Assembly (NCBI GenBank): GCA_964454795.1
Contig: CAYVUM010000059.1
Coordinates: 1 to 22,527, forward strand
Reading direction: 5' to 3'
Source: CAYVUM01 sp964454795
Lineage (GTDB): Bacteria; Pseudomonadota; Alphaproteobacteria; Rhodospirillales; Defluviicoccaceae
Length of the DNA stretch: 22,527 bases
The position numbers and the translations under genes were made by a program. How positions within the stretch are numbered: the first letter of the stretch is position 1; every line of letters begins with the position of its first letter. The notes under the pieces are model-generated. The model made no database searches. It saw only the letters and a program-made list of their open reading frames with translations, and was not told the DNA's origin. Below are positions 1-7,180 of this stretch, piece by piece.

Positions 1-278
1 CACACTGCAAACAATTCGTACACTTCCCAGGATCAATCACCAAAGATTTCTGCATTTCGGACATCTCCCACTCGGGACCACGGCCCCGATATCGGCCCCG
101 AGTCCGGGCATGACGGCCCCTGTCGAAGCGCGGTTGGCGACGGTCGTCGTTCCACGACTCCTCGCCGTTAAACGACCGTAGCAAATCGGCGCTTGCACCA
201 GCAATTGCGAAAAGGTTGAACCCGGGTGCTGGTCTTTGACGGAACCGCCGCCGGATCGTCTTTGCTGCGGTGCCGGCC
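1..278. other. Intergenic, no gene recognised
   Basis: This stretch lies downstream of the leftward xdhC-like gene. The first 60 bases are clearly richer in A+T than the rest of the window, which could reflect a promoter for a gene left of the window. A 10-bp palindrome (CCGATATCGG) sits near position 90, flanked by two CGGCCCCG copies. A possible 83-residue reading frame on the minus strand has low-complexity, Arg/Ser/Gly-rich content and no recognisable family. I see no convincing gene or terminator. Confidence 0.4.
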
Positions 279-1307
279 TCACCGCCACGCGAAGGCCCGC
301 CCGTAGCGAACGGCGAGGACTTCGGCAAGGATCGCGACGGCGATTTCCGCCGGCCTGCGCCCACCCAGATCAAGGCCGACCGGCGCCCGGATCCGGTCGA
401 TCGCCGCCGGCTCAACACCGGCGGCGGCCAGACGTTTGCGGCGGAGGGCATGGCTGCGGCGGCTGCCGAGGGCGCCGACATAGAACGCGCCCGATCCCAG
501 TGCCGTGAGCAAGGCCGGATCGTCGAGCCTCGGATCGTGGGCAAGGGTGACGACGGCGGTGCCCGGATCGGGATCGAGGGCCCTGACCGCATCGTCCGGC
601 CAGTCGGCCGACAGCGCCGCCCCGGGAAACCGCTCCGGGGTGGCGAAGCCTGAGCGGGGATCGATGATCGTCACGGTGATGTCCACGGCCGCCGCCATCC
701 GGGCGAGTGCCTGGGCGATGTGGACTCCGCCGACGATGATCAGGCGCAGGGGCCGGTCGAACGGCGCCGTGACCACTGCGCCGCCGGGGCGGTCGAGGCG
801 CAGGCTCTGCCCCTGCAACAGTGCCGCCCGTACCGCGGCGAACTCCGCGGGAGACAAGAACAACCGGCCCGCGACAGCACCGGTCGGCCCGGTGTCCCCG
901 CCGGCAACCACCGCCCAGTCGCCCGAGACCGGGTCCACGGCCAGGGCGCAGGGCCGGCTCGAGAGGATCGCCGCCGGCAGCGCCGGTTCCCGGACCGGGA
1001 TCATCAGCACCCGCAGGGCGCCGCCGCAGGCCAGGCCCACGGACCGGGCCTGGTCGTCGCCGATGGTGTAATCGCAGAAGCGAGGCCTGCCGGTGCGGAT
1101 CACGTCCCGGGCTTCGGCGACCACCGCGCCCTCGATGCAGCCGCCGGAGACGGACCCGGCAAACCTCCCTTCAGCGGTCGCGGTAAGCAGGCTGCCCGGC
1201 GGCCGCGGCGATCCCGACCAGGTGTCGACGACCAGCGCCAGGGCCACCGCGAGGCCGTCGCCAAGCCAGGCGACGGCGGTGTCCAGCGGGCTGTCGGCTG
1301 TGCTCAC
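279..1307 (-). CDS. XdhC/CoxI family molybdenum-cofactor insertion protein
   Basis: This is an XdhC-like protein of 342 residues. XdhC proteins bind molybdenum cofactor, promote its sulfuration and deliver it to xanthine dehydrogenase or related hydroxylases in the cytoplasm. The N-terminal XdhC_CoxI domain shows the SGGCIEGAV motif (Cys57) and the GLACGGALRV motif (Cys94). The C-terminal half is the Rossmann-like XdhC_C domain, with a GGVHIAQALARMAA nucleotide-binding-like turn and the family ending GALGSRRS...RIRAPVGLDLGGRRPAEIAV. Translation starts at GTG, preceded by a purine-rich AAGGGA. The gene lies 40 bp downstream of ydbL on the same strand, so it may be the last gene of the ydbH operon. 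No molybdenum hydroxylase subunit is in the window, so the client enzyme is unknown. The family call is firm and the client is not. Confidence 0.9.
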   Translation of the reverse strand: MSTADSPLDTAVAWLGDGLAVALALVVDTWSGSPRPPGSLLTATAEGRFAGSVSGGCIEGAVVAEARDVIRTGRPRFCDYTIGDDQARSVGLACGGALRVLMIPVREPALPAAILSSRPCALAVDPVSGDWAVVAGGDTGPTGAVAGRLFLSPAEFAAVRAALLQGQSLRLDRPGGAVVTAPFDRPLRLIIVGGVHIAQALARMAAAVDITVTIIDPRSGFATPERFPGAALSADWPDDAVRALDPDPGTAVVTLAHDPRLDDPALLTALGSGAFYVGALGSRRSHALRRKRLAAAGVEPAAIDRIRAPVGLDLGGRRPAEIAVAILAEVLAVRYGRAFAWR

Positions 1308-1347
1308 GGTCCCTTCGGTCGCGGCGGGCCGGCAACGTCCGTGCCGG

Positions 1348-1719
1348 TCACTTGGCGACCCACTGCCCGCTCTGGGTCATCACGTACTGGCCGCGCGGGG
1401 TCGCGTTGATCAGTTTCTGGCCCGCGACCAGTCCGACCTTTTCCGCGGTGGTGCCGGTGCGGGCGGCGATCGCGGCGTAATTGGCGCGGCGTTCGGCATT
1501 GATCCGGTTGACCAGATCGCGGGTGCCCGGAGGAGCGTCGCTGCGCACCAGACCCACATACCCGTCCGGTCGCTCGCCGACCCAGCCTGCGGCTTTGGCC
1601 TCATCGAGCGTCAGGGCGAGGGTGACTGCGGGCAGGAGGGTCAGGGCGGCGGCGACCGCGACCCCGCCGGCGGCGGCGCGGCCGATGACGCTGCGGAGAA
1701 AGCGGCGGCGGGTCGTCAT
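1348..1719 (-). CDS. ydbL: YdbL family (DUF1318) periplasmic protein
   Basis: This is a 123-residue exported protein of the YdbL/DUF1318 family. The mature part has the family pattern: LDEAKAAGWVGERPDGYVG, then a helical segment RINAERRANYAAIAARTG, then AEKVGLVAGQKLI. In E. coli, YdbL is encoded with ydbH and ynbE and modulates the YdbH-YnbE lipid-transport bridge in the periplasm. The same gene order here supports the same role. The signal peptide begins MTTRRRFLRS, which resembles a twin-arginine motif, followed by a hydrophobic stretch to about residue 35. ATG 1719 was chosen because it gives a complete signal peptide and lies 2 bp after the ynbE stop. A longer upstream reading in the same frame runs into ynbE and is not needed. 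Confidence 0.88.
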   Translation of the reverse strand: MTTRRRFLRSVIGRAAAGGVAVAAALTLLPAVTLALTLDEAKAAGWVGERPDGYVGLVRSDAPPGTRDLVNRINAERRANYAAIAARTGTTAEKVGLVAGQKLINATPRGQYVMTQSGQWVAK

Positions 1720-1721
1720 GC

Positions 1722-2015
1722 TCAGAACAGCTCCGGATTGTCTTCGAACAACTCGTCCAGTTCCCGGTCCACCTTGACCCGGACCTCGTGCTCGATCTTG
1801 ACGTTGAGGTTGATGGTGATCGGTTCCTTGGGCGCCTCCACCCGCACCTTGGGCTGGCAGCCGGCAAGCAGCGCGCCGGCAAGCAGAAAGACGGGCCAGA
1901 GCGCGAAGCCGGACCCGCGGCTGCAGGGGCAGGGTGGGCACAGGGGCGACCGCCTGGTCCCGGGTCGCCGTGGTGAGGGACGCGCCTGAACCGCTCTTGT
2001 CTGCCCTGGTTTCAA
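1722..2015 (-). CDS. ynbE: YnbE-like outer-membrane lipoprotein
   Basis: This is a small lipoprotein of the YnbE family. The lipobox LLAGC places the lipidated Cys at residue 53 when counting from the TTG start. The mature part, PKEPITINLNVKIEHEVRVK, is the family hallmark, followed by an acidic tail. In E. coli, YnbE is the outer-membrane partner of YdbH and forms part of an intermembrane bridge. The start is TTG, overlapping the ydbH stop as TTGA. A GGGAG Shine-Dalgarno lies about 10 nt upstream inside the end of ydbH, so translational coupling is likely. This start leaves an unusually long, Arg/Pro-rich N-terminus of about 38 residues before the hydrophobic core. No ATG, GTG or TTG closer to the hydrophobic segment exists in this frame, so the start is somewhat uncertain while the mature protein is not. 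Confidence 0.87.
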   Translation of the reverse strand: MKPGQTRAVQARPSPRRPGTRRSPLCPPCPCSRGSGFALWPVFLLAGALLAGCQPKVRVEAPKEPITINLNVKIEHEVRVKVDRELDELFEDNPELF

Positions 2016-4804
2016 CGGGCTGGTACTCCCTGTTGGCGGCGCAGCCGCTCCTCCAGCCGGGTCGGGAGATCGGCGCCGAACAGGGCTGCGCGGATTGTCT
2101 CCTCGATATCACCGGTCAGGTTGATATTGAACTGGAACGGCTGGCCGTCGAGCAGATCGGGGTTATGCCCGGCAATGTGGGCAACAGCACGCCACGCACC
2201 ACCACTCTGCCCGTCGACGTCCAGACTGAGCGCCGAGAAATGGAAATTCTCAAGCGCCCGCAGCATCAGGCTAGCGCCTTCACCGGCCCCTTGCAATGCA
2301 GCCGGCGGTGCGTCCGGACGATAGGCGAGGACGCCGGGTCCGGCGGCGGCCAGCCGGCCGTGATCGATAGCGAATCGCCGTCCTTCGATGCGGATCGGAA
2401 TGGTCCCGGTGATCTGCCCGCTTGCCGACATGTCATCAAGATTACCGAGCGCGATCAGCGCCTGCAGGGTCACGCCGCGGAGCTGCACCGTGGTTTCGAT
2501 CCGGTCGGTGCCCGGGTCGATCGTGACCTGATTGGTTGCCACCGTGCCGCCGAGATAGCGGAACTCCAGGCCTTCGATCGCCGGCCGCCCCCGCCGGTCG
2601 AGATGGAAGCGGACCGCCACTTCGCGGAGCGGAATGCCCGGATCGATGCGGTCGATGGTCAGGCGCTGACCGCGGGGCGTGCCGGGCGGATCCAGGCGGT
2701 TGAACCGGATCCGGCCGCTCAGCCCGGTCACCGGGATTCCCTCGGTGCGAAAGGAGAGTTCTTCGATGGCGGCGAGCAGATCGGGATCCAGGCGCGATCC
2801 CGACCAGCGCACCCGGCCGTCGACGCGGAGGTGCCCCGACACCTCCGCGAGCACCGGCCGCAGCGGCGGGTACAGGTCGTGGGGCTGCCGGCCCCCGGTG
2901 CGAAACCTGATCGGGTCAACCCGGATGTCGGCCCGGCCGGTGCCGGCAACGGGATTGTGCCGGCCGGAAAGCGTGGCGCGCAGACCCTTATCCGAGCGGG
3001 CCTCGGCAGTGAACGCAACAACCCCGCCATCGACGGTGGCCCCGGCAGACAGCGAGCCCCTCACCAGGGCCGCGAGCCAGGGCTCGACACCGTCGAGGGA
3101 CAGGCGCAGTACGCTCGCGTCAAGGCGCGGTTCGGCCAGACCGGTCAGCGTTGCGGCAAGGCCGCCGAGGACTGCGGTGGAACCGGACACGATCCGGGCC
3201 CGGTGAACCTGTGCGGCCAGGAGGCCGGTGCCGTCGGCGGTGGTGGTGGCGATCAGCGCCGGGGTGTTCTGCGCCGCCACTTCCAACGCGACCGGGTCTT
3301 CCGTCATGCCTTCCAGGCGGGCGGTCACCGGACTCACCGGGGTGAGGGCGATGCCCTCGCCATCCGCAGTCATCCGCCACTCGCCGCTCAGAGTGAGCGT
3401 CCGCCGCGTCGTTCCGAGGGGCTGGCCCGCCGCTAAGGTGCGGACGTTCCCGTCAAACCGGCTCGTCTTCGGATCAAAGGTCCCGTCCAGCATCACCTCG
3501 ATGCGGCCGTCCGGGTCGGCGATGGCGGCGGTCACGGCGGTCCCTTGGCCGGCTGTAAGCCGGGCGTCGAGGGACAGCGGCGGGACCCAGGTGGGAGCGT
3601 CTTCAAAGTCCAGGCGAGCGGCCTGGACCTGTATCGGAGCATTCGCCGCCAGGGGCCAGGTGGCCGTCAGCGCGCGCAGCCCAAGGGTCCTTCGGCCTGT
3701 GGTGACTTTCGTTTCCGGGATCGACAGCCGGGCGGCGTTGTCGTCGGGCCCGAGCCCGAGGATCAGCAGCGGCGAGCCGGTCGCCGGGAGATCGATGCGC
3801 ACAGGGGCGTCGCCGGCGCTGATCACCACCCGGGCCGCCGCGGCGGGAACGACGGTCAGCTCCGACGGCGTGATCCCCAGCTGCCACCGGCCGTTCACCC
3901 CGGCCTCCACGCCATCGCCGAGGAGAATGCTGGCGTCTGCCATCGTCACCGTACCGGAGCCCCGGACCGAGGCCGGCTCGAAGCCGCGGGTGCCCCCGGC
4001 CGTAACCTCCAGAGTGGCACGGACGCCGGGAGCAACCGCGGAAGCCGTGACGGCAACCACCCCGTTGCTGAGCTCGCCAGTAACCTCCAGCCGCGGCTGC
4101 TGCAGGCCGGCGAGGCTGGCGGTGCCGGCGGACAGCGCCAGGTCGAGACCGGTCAGCGTATCCCCGGCCATGGCCATCTCCACGGTCCCGGAGAGGTCGA
4201 TCGGAGGTCGCGACGGCTCGCCCAGCGAGCCGGCGGTGGTGATCGCTGCAGACAGGGAGCCGCCGGCGCCAAGTGTGGCCGTGCCGTCAAGGCCGAGCCG
4301 GCCGGTGAGGACGCCGGAGACTTCCAGCGCACTGTCCCTGATCGTGATGGCGTCGACCGCCCAGCCCGGGCTCGCGGTCGCGCTGGTTTCGAGTCCGGTT
4401 GCGGTCAGCCAAGGCTCCAGGGCCGGGACCGAGATGCCATCACCGCTGAGTCGGGCAGGCAGGCGCAGGCCGGTCAGGGCAATGGTGCCAATCCGCCGCT
4501 CGAGAAGGGCGGCGGGATCGTAGCGGAGGATCACTTCATCGGCGATGAGCCCGGGTGCGGGCCCGATGCGGAGGTTGCGGACGACCGCAGAGCCTGGGTC
4601 GAGTTCGGCGACGGTGAGGACGGCCGGGTCAAGTCCGGCGTCGGCAATCGCCATCCGCACCAGCCGTTCAGCCAGGCCGCGCCGCTCGGCGATCAGGTAG
4701 CCCGCGGCGCCGGCAACGATCGCCGCCAGAACGGCCAGGACAGCGATCCAGCGGCGCCGACGGTACGGCGCAGCAGGCTTCGGCGGGGCTGACCGGTGGC
4801 GCAT
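2012..4804 (-). CDS. ydbH: YdbH-like AsmA-family intermembrane lipid transport protein
   Basis: This large protein of about 930 residues belongs to the YdbH family (formerly the 'dicarboxylate transport' domain, AsmA-like clan). It has an N-terminal cytoplasmic stretch of basic residues (PYRRRRW), one transmembrane helix at about residues 20-37, and a very long periplasmic beta-rich body. The C-terminal region has characteristic YdbH segments such as IEGLEFRYLGGTV, LDDMSASGQITGTIPI and FNINLTGDIEETIRAALFG. Family members form a hydrophobic groove that moves phospholipid from the inner to the outer membrane, and YdbH works with YnbE. The downstream ynbE-ydbL order supports the assignment. ATG 4804 is preferred; a TTG at 4837 would add 11 residues without a better ribosome site. 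The gene has its own promoter region, divergent from the Panacea-domain gene. Confidence 0.9.
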   Translation of the reverse strand: MRHRSAPPKPAAPYRRRRWIAVLAVLAAIVAGAAGYLIAERRGLAERLVRMAIADAGLDPAVLTVAELDPGSAVVRNLRIGPAPGLIADEVILRYDPAALLERRIGTIALTGLRLPARLSGDGISVPALEPWLTATGLETSATASPGWAVDAITIRDSALEVSGVLTGRLGLDGTATLGAGGSLSAAITTAGSLGEPSRPPIDLSGTVEMAMAGDTLTGLDLALSAGTASLAGLQQPRLEVTGELSNGVVAVTASAVAPGVRATLEVTAGGTRGFEPASVRGSGTVTMADASILLGDGVEAGVNGRWQLGITPSELTVVPAAAARVVISAGDAPVRIDLPATGSPLLILGLGPDDNAARLSIPETKVTTGRRTLGLRALTATWPLAANAPIQVQAARLDFEDAPTWVPPLSLDARLTAGQGTAVTAAIADPDGRIEVMLDGTFDPKTSRFDGNVRTLAAGQPLGTTRRTLTLSGEWRMTADGEGIALTPVSPVTARLEGMTEDPVALEVAAQNTPALIATTTADGTGLLAAQVHRARIVSGSTAVLGGLAATLTGLAEPRLDASVLRLSLDGVEPWLAALVRGSLSAGATVDGGVVAFTAEARSDKGLRATLSGRHNPVAGTGRADIRVDPIRFRTGGRQPHDLYPPLRPVLAEVSGHLRVDGRVRWSGSRLDPDLLAAIEELSFRTEGIPVTGLSGRIRFNRLDPPGTPRGQRLTIDRIDPGIPLREVAVRFHLDRRGRPAIEGLEFRYLGGTVATNQVTIDPGTDRIETTVQLRGVTLQALIALGNLDDMSASGQITGTIPIRIEGRRFAIDHGRLAAAGPGVLAYRPDAPPAALQGAGEGASLMLRALENFHFSALSLDVDGQSGGAWRAVAHIAGHNPDLLDGQPFQFNINLTGDIEETIRAALFGADLPTRLEERLRRQQGVPAR

Positions 4805-4911
4805 TCGTGGATCTTTACGCTCTGTTGACCCTGGCAACGCTACCGTCCGGCTGTCCCGTCGGGCAAGCGGCCCGGCGCGCCGACGACGAACCGGATCCGG
4901 GGAGTCCCGTC

Positions 4912-5466
4912 ATGGCCAGCGCCGTCCGATCGGCATTCGACATCGCCTTCTGGTTTCTGGATGCCGCGCTTGGGGACGGCGAGACCCTGCAGCCGCAGAA
5001 GCTGCAGCGGCTGCTGTTCATCGCCCAGGGCTACTACGCCGTTCTCCATCAGGGGCGCAAGCTGATGCCGGCGGTGTTTGTTGCCGAGGAGATCGGTCCG
5101 GTAGAGCCGAACGTGTTCGCCGCACTGGCCTCGGGAAGGCCCAATCTGGCCACCGAACTGTTTCTCGATCCGGACGTGCAGGCGGTGCTGCGTGGGGTCT
5201 GGCGGCGCTTCGGGCACCAGCCGGCGGCAACCCTCAACCGCCTGGTCGCCGGCACGCCGGCCTGGCGGGAGGCCCGCGAGCGCGGCGACCGGGAGGAACT
5301 CGACCATCGCGCGATATGGCTGTCGTTCGCCCGCGCCGATCCGGCCCCCAGCGCCCACGAGATCGTCCGCCCGACTGTGCTGCGGACCCAGAGCGGCCGG
5401 CCCGTCGCGGTGCAGCGGTGGCAGCCGGGGATGGCCGTTCCACCGCCGGGGGGGCCGGCCGCGTGA
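4912..5466 (+). CDS. SocA/Panacea-domain (DUF4065) protein
   Basis: This 184-residue protein has the Panacea (SocA-like, DUF4065) fold. The diagnostic segment is LQPQKLQRLLFIAQGYYAVL near residues 25-45, followed by the positively selected EEIGPVEPNVFAAL motif, which corresponds to the family's 'yGPV.p.vy' signature. Panacea proteins are common as antitoxins or adaptors; SocA of Caulobacter delivers the toxin SocB to ClpXP. ATG 4912 is chosen because GGGGAG lies 8 nt upstream; upstream codons in this frame overlap the ydbH promoter region. The tail after about residue 150 (PTVLRTQSGRPVAV onward) is Pro/Gly-rich. No toxin-sized partner gene is adjacent: ydbH is divergent on one side and about 300 bp of non-coding DNA follows on the other. 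It therefore looks solitary, and its function is unknown. Confidence 0.8.
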   Translation: MASAVRSAFDIAFWFLDAALGDGETLQPQKLQRLLFIAQGYYAVLHQGRKLMPAVFVAEEIGPVEPNVFAALASGRPNLATELFLDPDVQAVLRGVWRRFGHQPAATLNRLVAGTPAWREARERGDREELDHRAIWLSFARADPAPSAHEIVRPTVLRTQSGRPVAVQRWQPGMAVPPPGGPAA

Positions 5467-5681
5467 GGCCGGCGGCGGCGGCGAGCCCCGGGCAACACGG
5501 CCGACTCTGCTTCCGCGGCAGGCAGTTCCGAAAAACTGATCATAAATAGTGCAGCTGAAGGACGCGGCCGTGGGCCGCGGCGGCGGCGTACGCCATCAGT
5601 CCCGACCGGCGGGCAGCAATGCGACGCACGCGCAACCGCTTCCGCCGTGGTTGTCGGGGCATCCACAACGGTGGCATGCTT

Positions 5682-5704
5682 GTTGCTTAACAGCCGTTAA
5701 CAAC
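5682..5704. promoter_or_regulatory. Imperfect dyad upstream of the ATP-grasp operon
   Basis: The arms are GTTGCTTAAC and GTTAACAAC, separated by AGCC; they pair except for one extra base in the left arm. The A+T-rich dyad sits about 60 bp upstream of the CTG start in otherwise GC-rich DNA. That position suits an operator, or a hairpin in the leader transcript. No known regulator site is matched. Confidence 0.35.
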
Positions 5705-5748
5705 CAGGCGGGTCGCACCAACAAGCTCGAACGCTCCGGCTAACCGTC

Positions 5749-5757
5749 GGGAGGGAG
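5749..5757 (+). promoter_or_regulatory. Ribosome-binding site deciding a CTG start
   Basis: The sequence GGGAGGGAG ends 6 nt before CTG 5764 but 27 nt before the first ATG (5785). No ATG, GTG or TTG in this frame lies between the site and 5785. The spacing therefore favours initiation at CTG. Confidence 0.6.
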
Positions 5758-5763
5758 ACCACC

Positions 5764-7176
5764 CTGAGCGACATCTTTGACGAAATGCACAATGACGGCG
5801 GTGGCATTCGCGCCGCCTACCACCGCTATAACGAATGGCTGTCGAGCGTGCCTCTGGAGCAGCTCGCCGACAAGCACCGGTACGCCGACATGCTGTTCCG
5901 CCGCCTCGGCATTACATTTGCGGTTTATGGCGAGGAAAGCGGGGTGGAACGGCTGATCCCGTTTGATGTCGTGCCGCGCATCCTCGATGCCGAAGAGTGG
6001 CGGACCGTGTCCGCCGGGGTGATTCAGAGGGTGCGGGCCCTGAACGCCTTCATCCGCGACATCTATCACGACCAGGACATTCTCAAGGCCGGACGAATAC
6101 CGCCTGCCCTGGTCCTTACCAATCCGGCATTCCGCCCCGAGGCGCTCGGCCTCGATCTGCCGCGCGAGGTGGCGATCCATGTCGCCGGTATCGACGTGGT
6201 GCGGGTCGCCGCCGACGCCTTCTATGTCCTCGAAGACAATGCCCGGGTGCCCTCCGGCGTTTCCTACATGCTCGAGAACCGGGCGGCGATGATGCGGCTG
6301 TTTCCAGATCTGTTCAGCACCATGCCGGTGGCGCCGATCAACCACTACCCGGCGGAGCTCCTCGGCACCCTGAAGGCGGTCGCTCCCGCCGGTCTCAGCG
6401 ATCCCACGGTCGTGGTGCTCACCCCCGGCCACTACAACAGCGCCTATTTCGAGCACGCCTTCCTCGCCCGGGAGATGGGGGTCGAGCTCGTCGAAGGTTC
6501 TGACCTGATTGTCGATGACAATCTGGTGAAGATGCGAACCACCGACGGCCTCCGCCGGGTCGATGTGATCTACCGGCGGATCGACGACGATTTCCTCGAT
6601 CCGCTGGCGTTTCGCAGAGATTCCGTTCTGGGCGTCCCCGGCCTGCTGTCGGTGGCGCGCAACGGCCGGGTGACGCTTGCCAACGCCATCGGCACCGGCA
6701 TCGCCGATGACAAGGCCGTCTATGCCTACGTCCCCGACATGATCGAATTTTATCTCGGCGAGAAACCCATCCTGAACAACGTGCCCACCTATCAGCTCCG
6801 CAATCCCGAGGACTGCGCCTATGTGCTCGATCACCTGGAAGAACTGGTGGTCAAGGAAGTGGCGGGGTCGGGCGGATACGGCATGCTGATCGGGCCGCGC
6901 AGCACCGCCGACCAGCGCCAGGAATTCCGCCGCAAGATCCTCGCCGACCCGGCCGCGTTCATCGCCCAGCCGACCCTGGCCCTGTCCACCTGTCCGACCC
7001 TGATCGACGGCGGGATTGCGGCCCGGCACGTGGATTTGCGGCCCTATGTGCTGACCGGGGAGACGACGACGGTGGTGGCCGGCGGCCTGACCCGTGTGGC
7101 GCTGCGGGACGGCTCGCTGGTGGTCAACTCCTCGCAGGGCGGCGGGACCAAGGACACCTGGGTGCTGGAGGGCTGA
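5764..7176 (+). CDS. Circularly permuted ATP-grasp family ligase (DUF404/DUF407)
   Basis: This is a circularly permuted type-2 ATP-grasp protein of about 470 residues, near the usual length for the family. Recognisable segments are an N-terminal FDEM motif, GVSYMLENR, VVLTPGHYNSAYFEHAFLAR, DVIYRRIDDDFLDPL and the ATP-binding KEVAGSGGYGMLIGP (Lys364). ATP-grasp enzymes activate a carboxylate as an acyl phosphate and join it to an amine; the substrate of this family is not known. The start is taken as CTG 5764, giving LSDIFDEM. It has a perfectly spaced GGGAGGGAG, whereas ATG 5785 would remove most of the conserved FDEM segment. It is the first gene of a three-gene operon with the alpha-E and transglutaminase-like genes. 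The family is certain; the start is likely and the chemistry is inferred. Confidence 0.92.
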   Translation: MSDIFDEMHNDGGGIRAAYHRYNEWLSSVPLEQLADKHRYADMLFRRLGITFAVYGEESGVERLIPFDVVPRILDAEEWRTVSAGVIQRVRALNAFIRDIYHDQDILKAGRIPPALVLTNPAFRPEALGLDLPREVAIHVAGIDVVRVAADAFYVLEDNARVPSGVSYMLENRAAMMRLFPDLFSTMPVAPINHYPAELLGTLKAVAPAGLSDPTVVVLTPGHYNSAYFEHAFLAREMGVELVEGSDLIVDDNLVKMRTTDGLRRVDVIYRRIDDDFLDPLAFRRDSVLGVPGLLSVARNGRVTLANAIGTGIADDKAVYAYVPDMIEFYLGEKPILNNVPTYQLRNPEDCAYVLDHLEELVVKEVAGSGGYGMLIGPRSTADQRQEFRRKILADPAAFIAQPTLALSTCPTLIDGGIAARHVDLRPYVLTGETTTVVAGGLTRVALRDGSLVVNSSQGGGTKDTWVLEG

Positions 7177-7180
7177 AGCC

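Larger units (their letters stand above)
5467..5763. other. Intergenic leader upstream of the ATP-grasp operon
   Basis: No gene is supported here; a 64-codon frame inside it is compositionally random. The segment holds a short A+T-rich patch around 5530-5548, a dyad at 5682-5704 and a strong ribosome-binding site at 5749-5757. It most likely carries the promoter of the downstream three-gene operon. I could not pick a single -35/-10 pair with confidence. Confidence 0.5.

Noticed and set aside
37..288. 83-codon minus-strand frame downstream of xdhC
   Set aside because: It overlaps the xdhC end, lacks a ribosome site and has low-complexity composition.
1720..2112. Upstream extension of the ydbL frame
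   Set aside because: It would run through ynbE and place a long tail before a complete signal peptide; ATG 1719 fits the operon.
1934..4792. Long plus-strand reading frames of 400-500 codons opposite ydbH
   Set aside because: They lie wholly antisense to a well-recognised gene, have Arg/Pro/Gly-rich random composition and no domain pattern. Long antisense frames are expected at this GC content.
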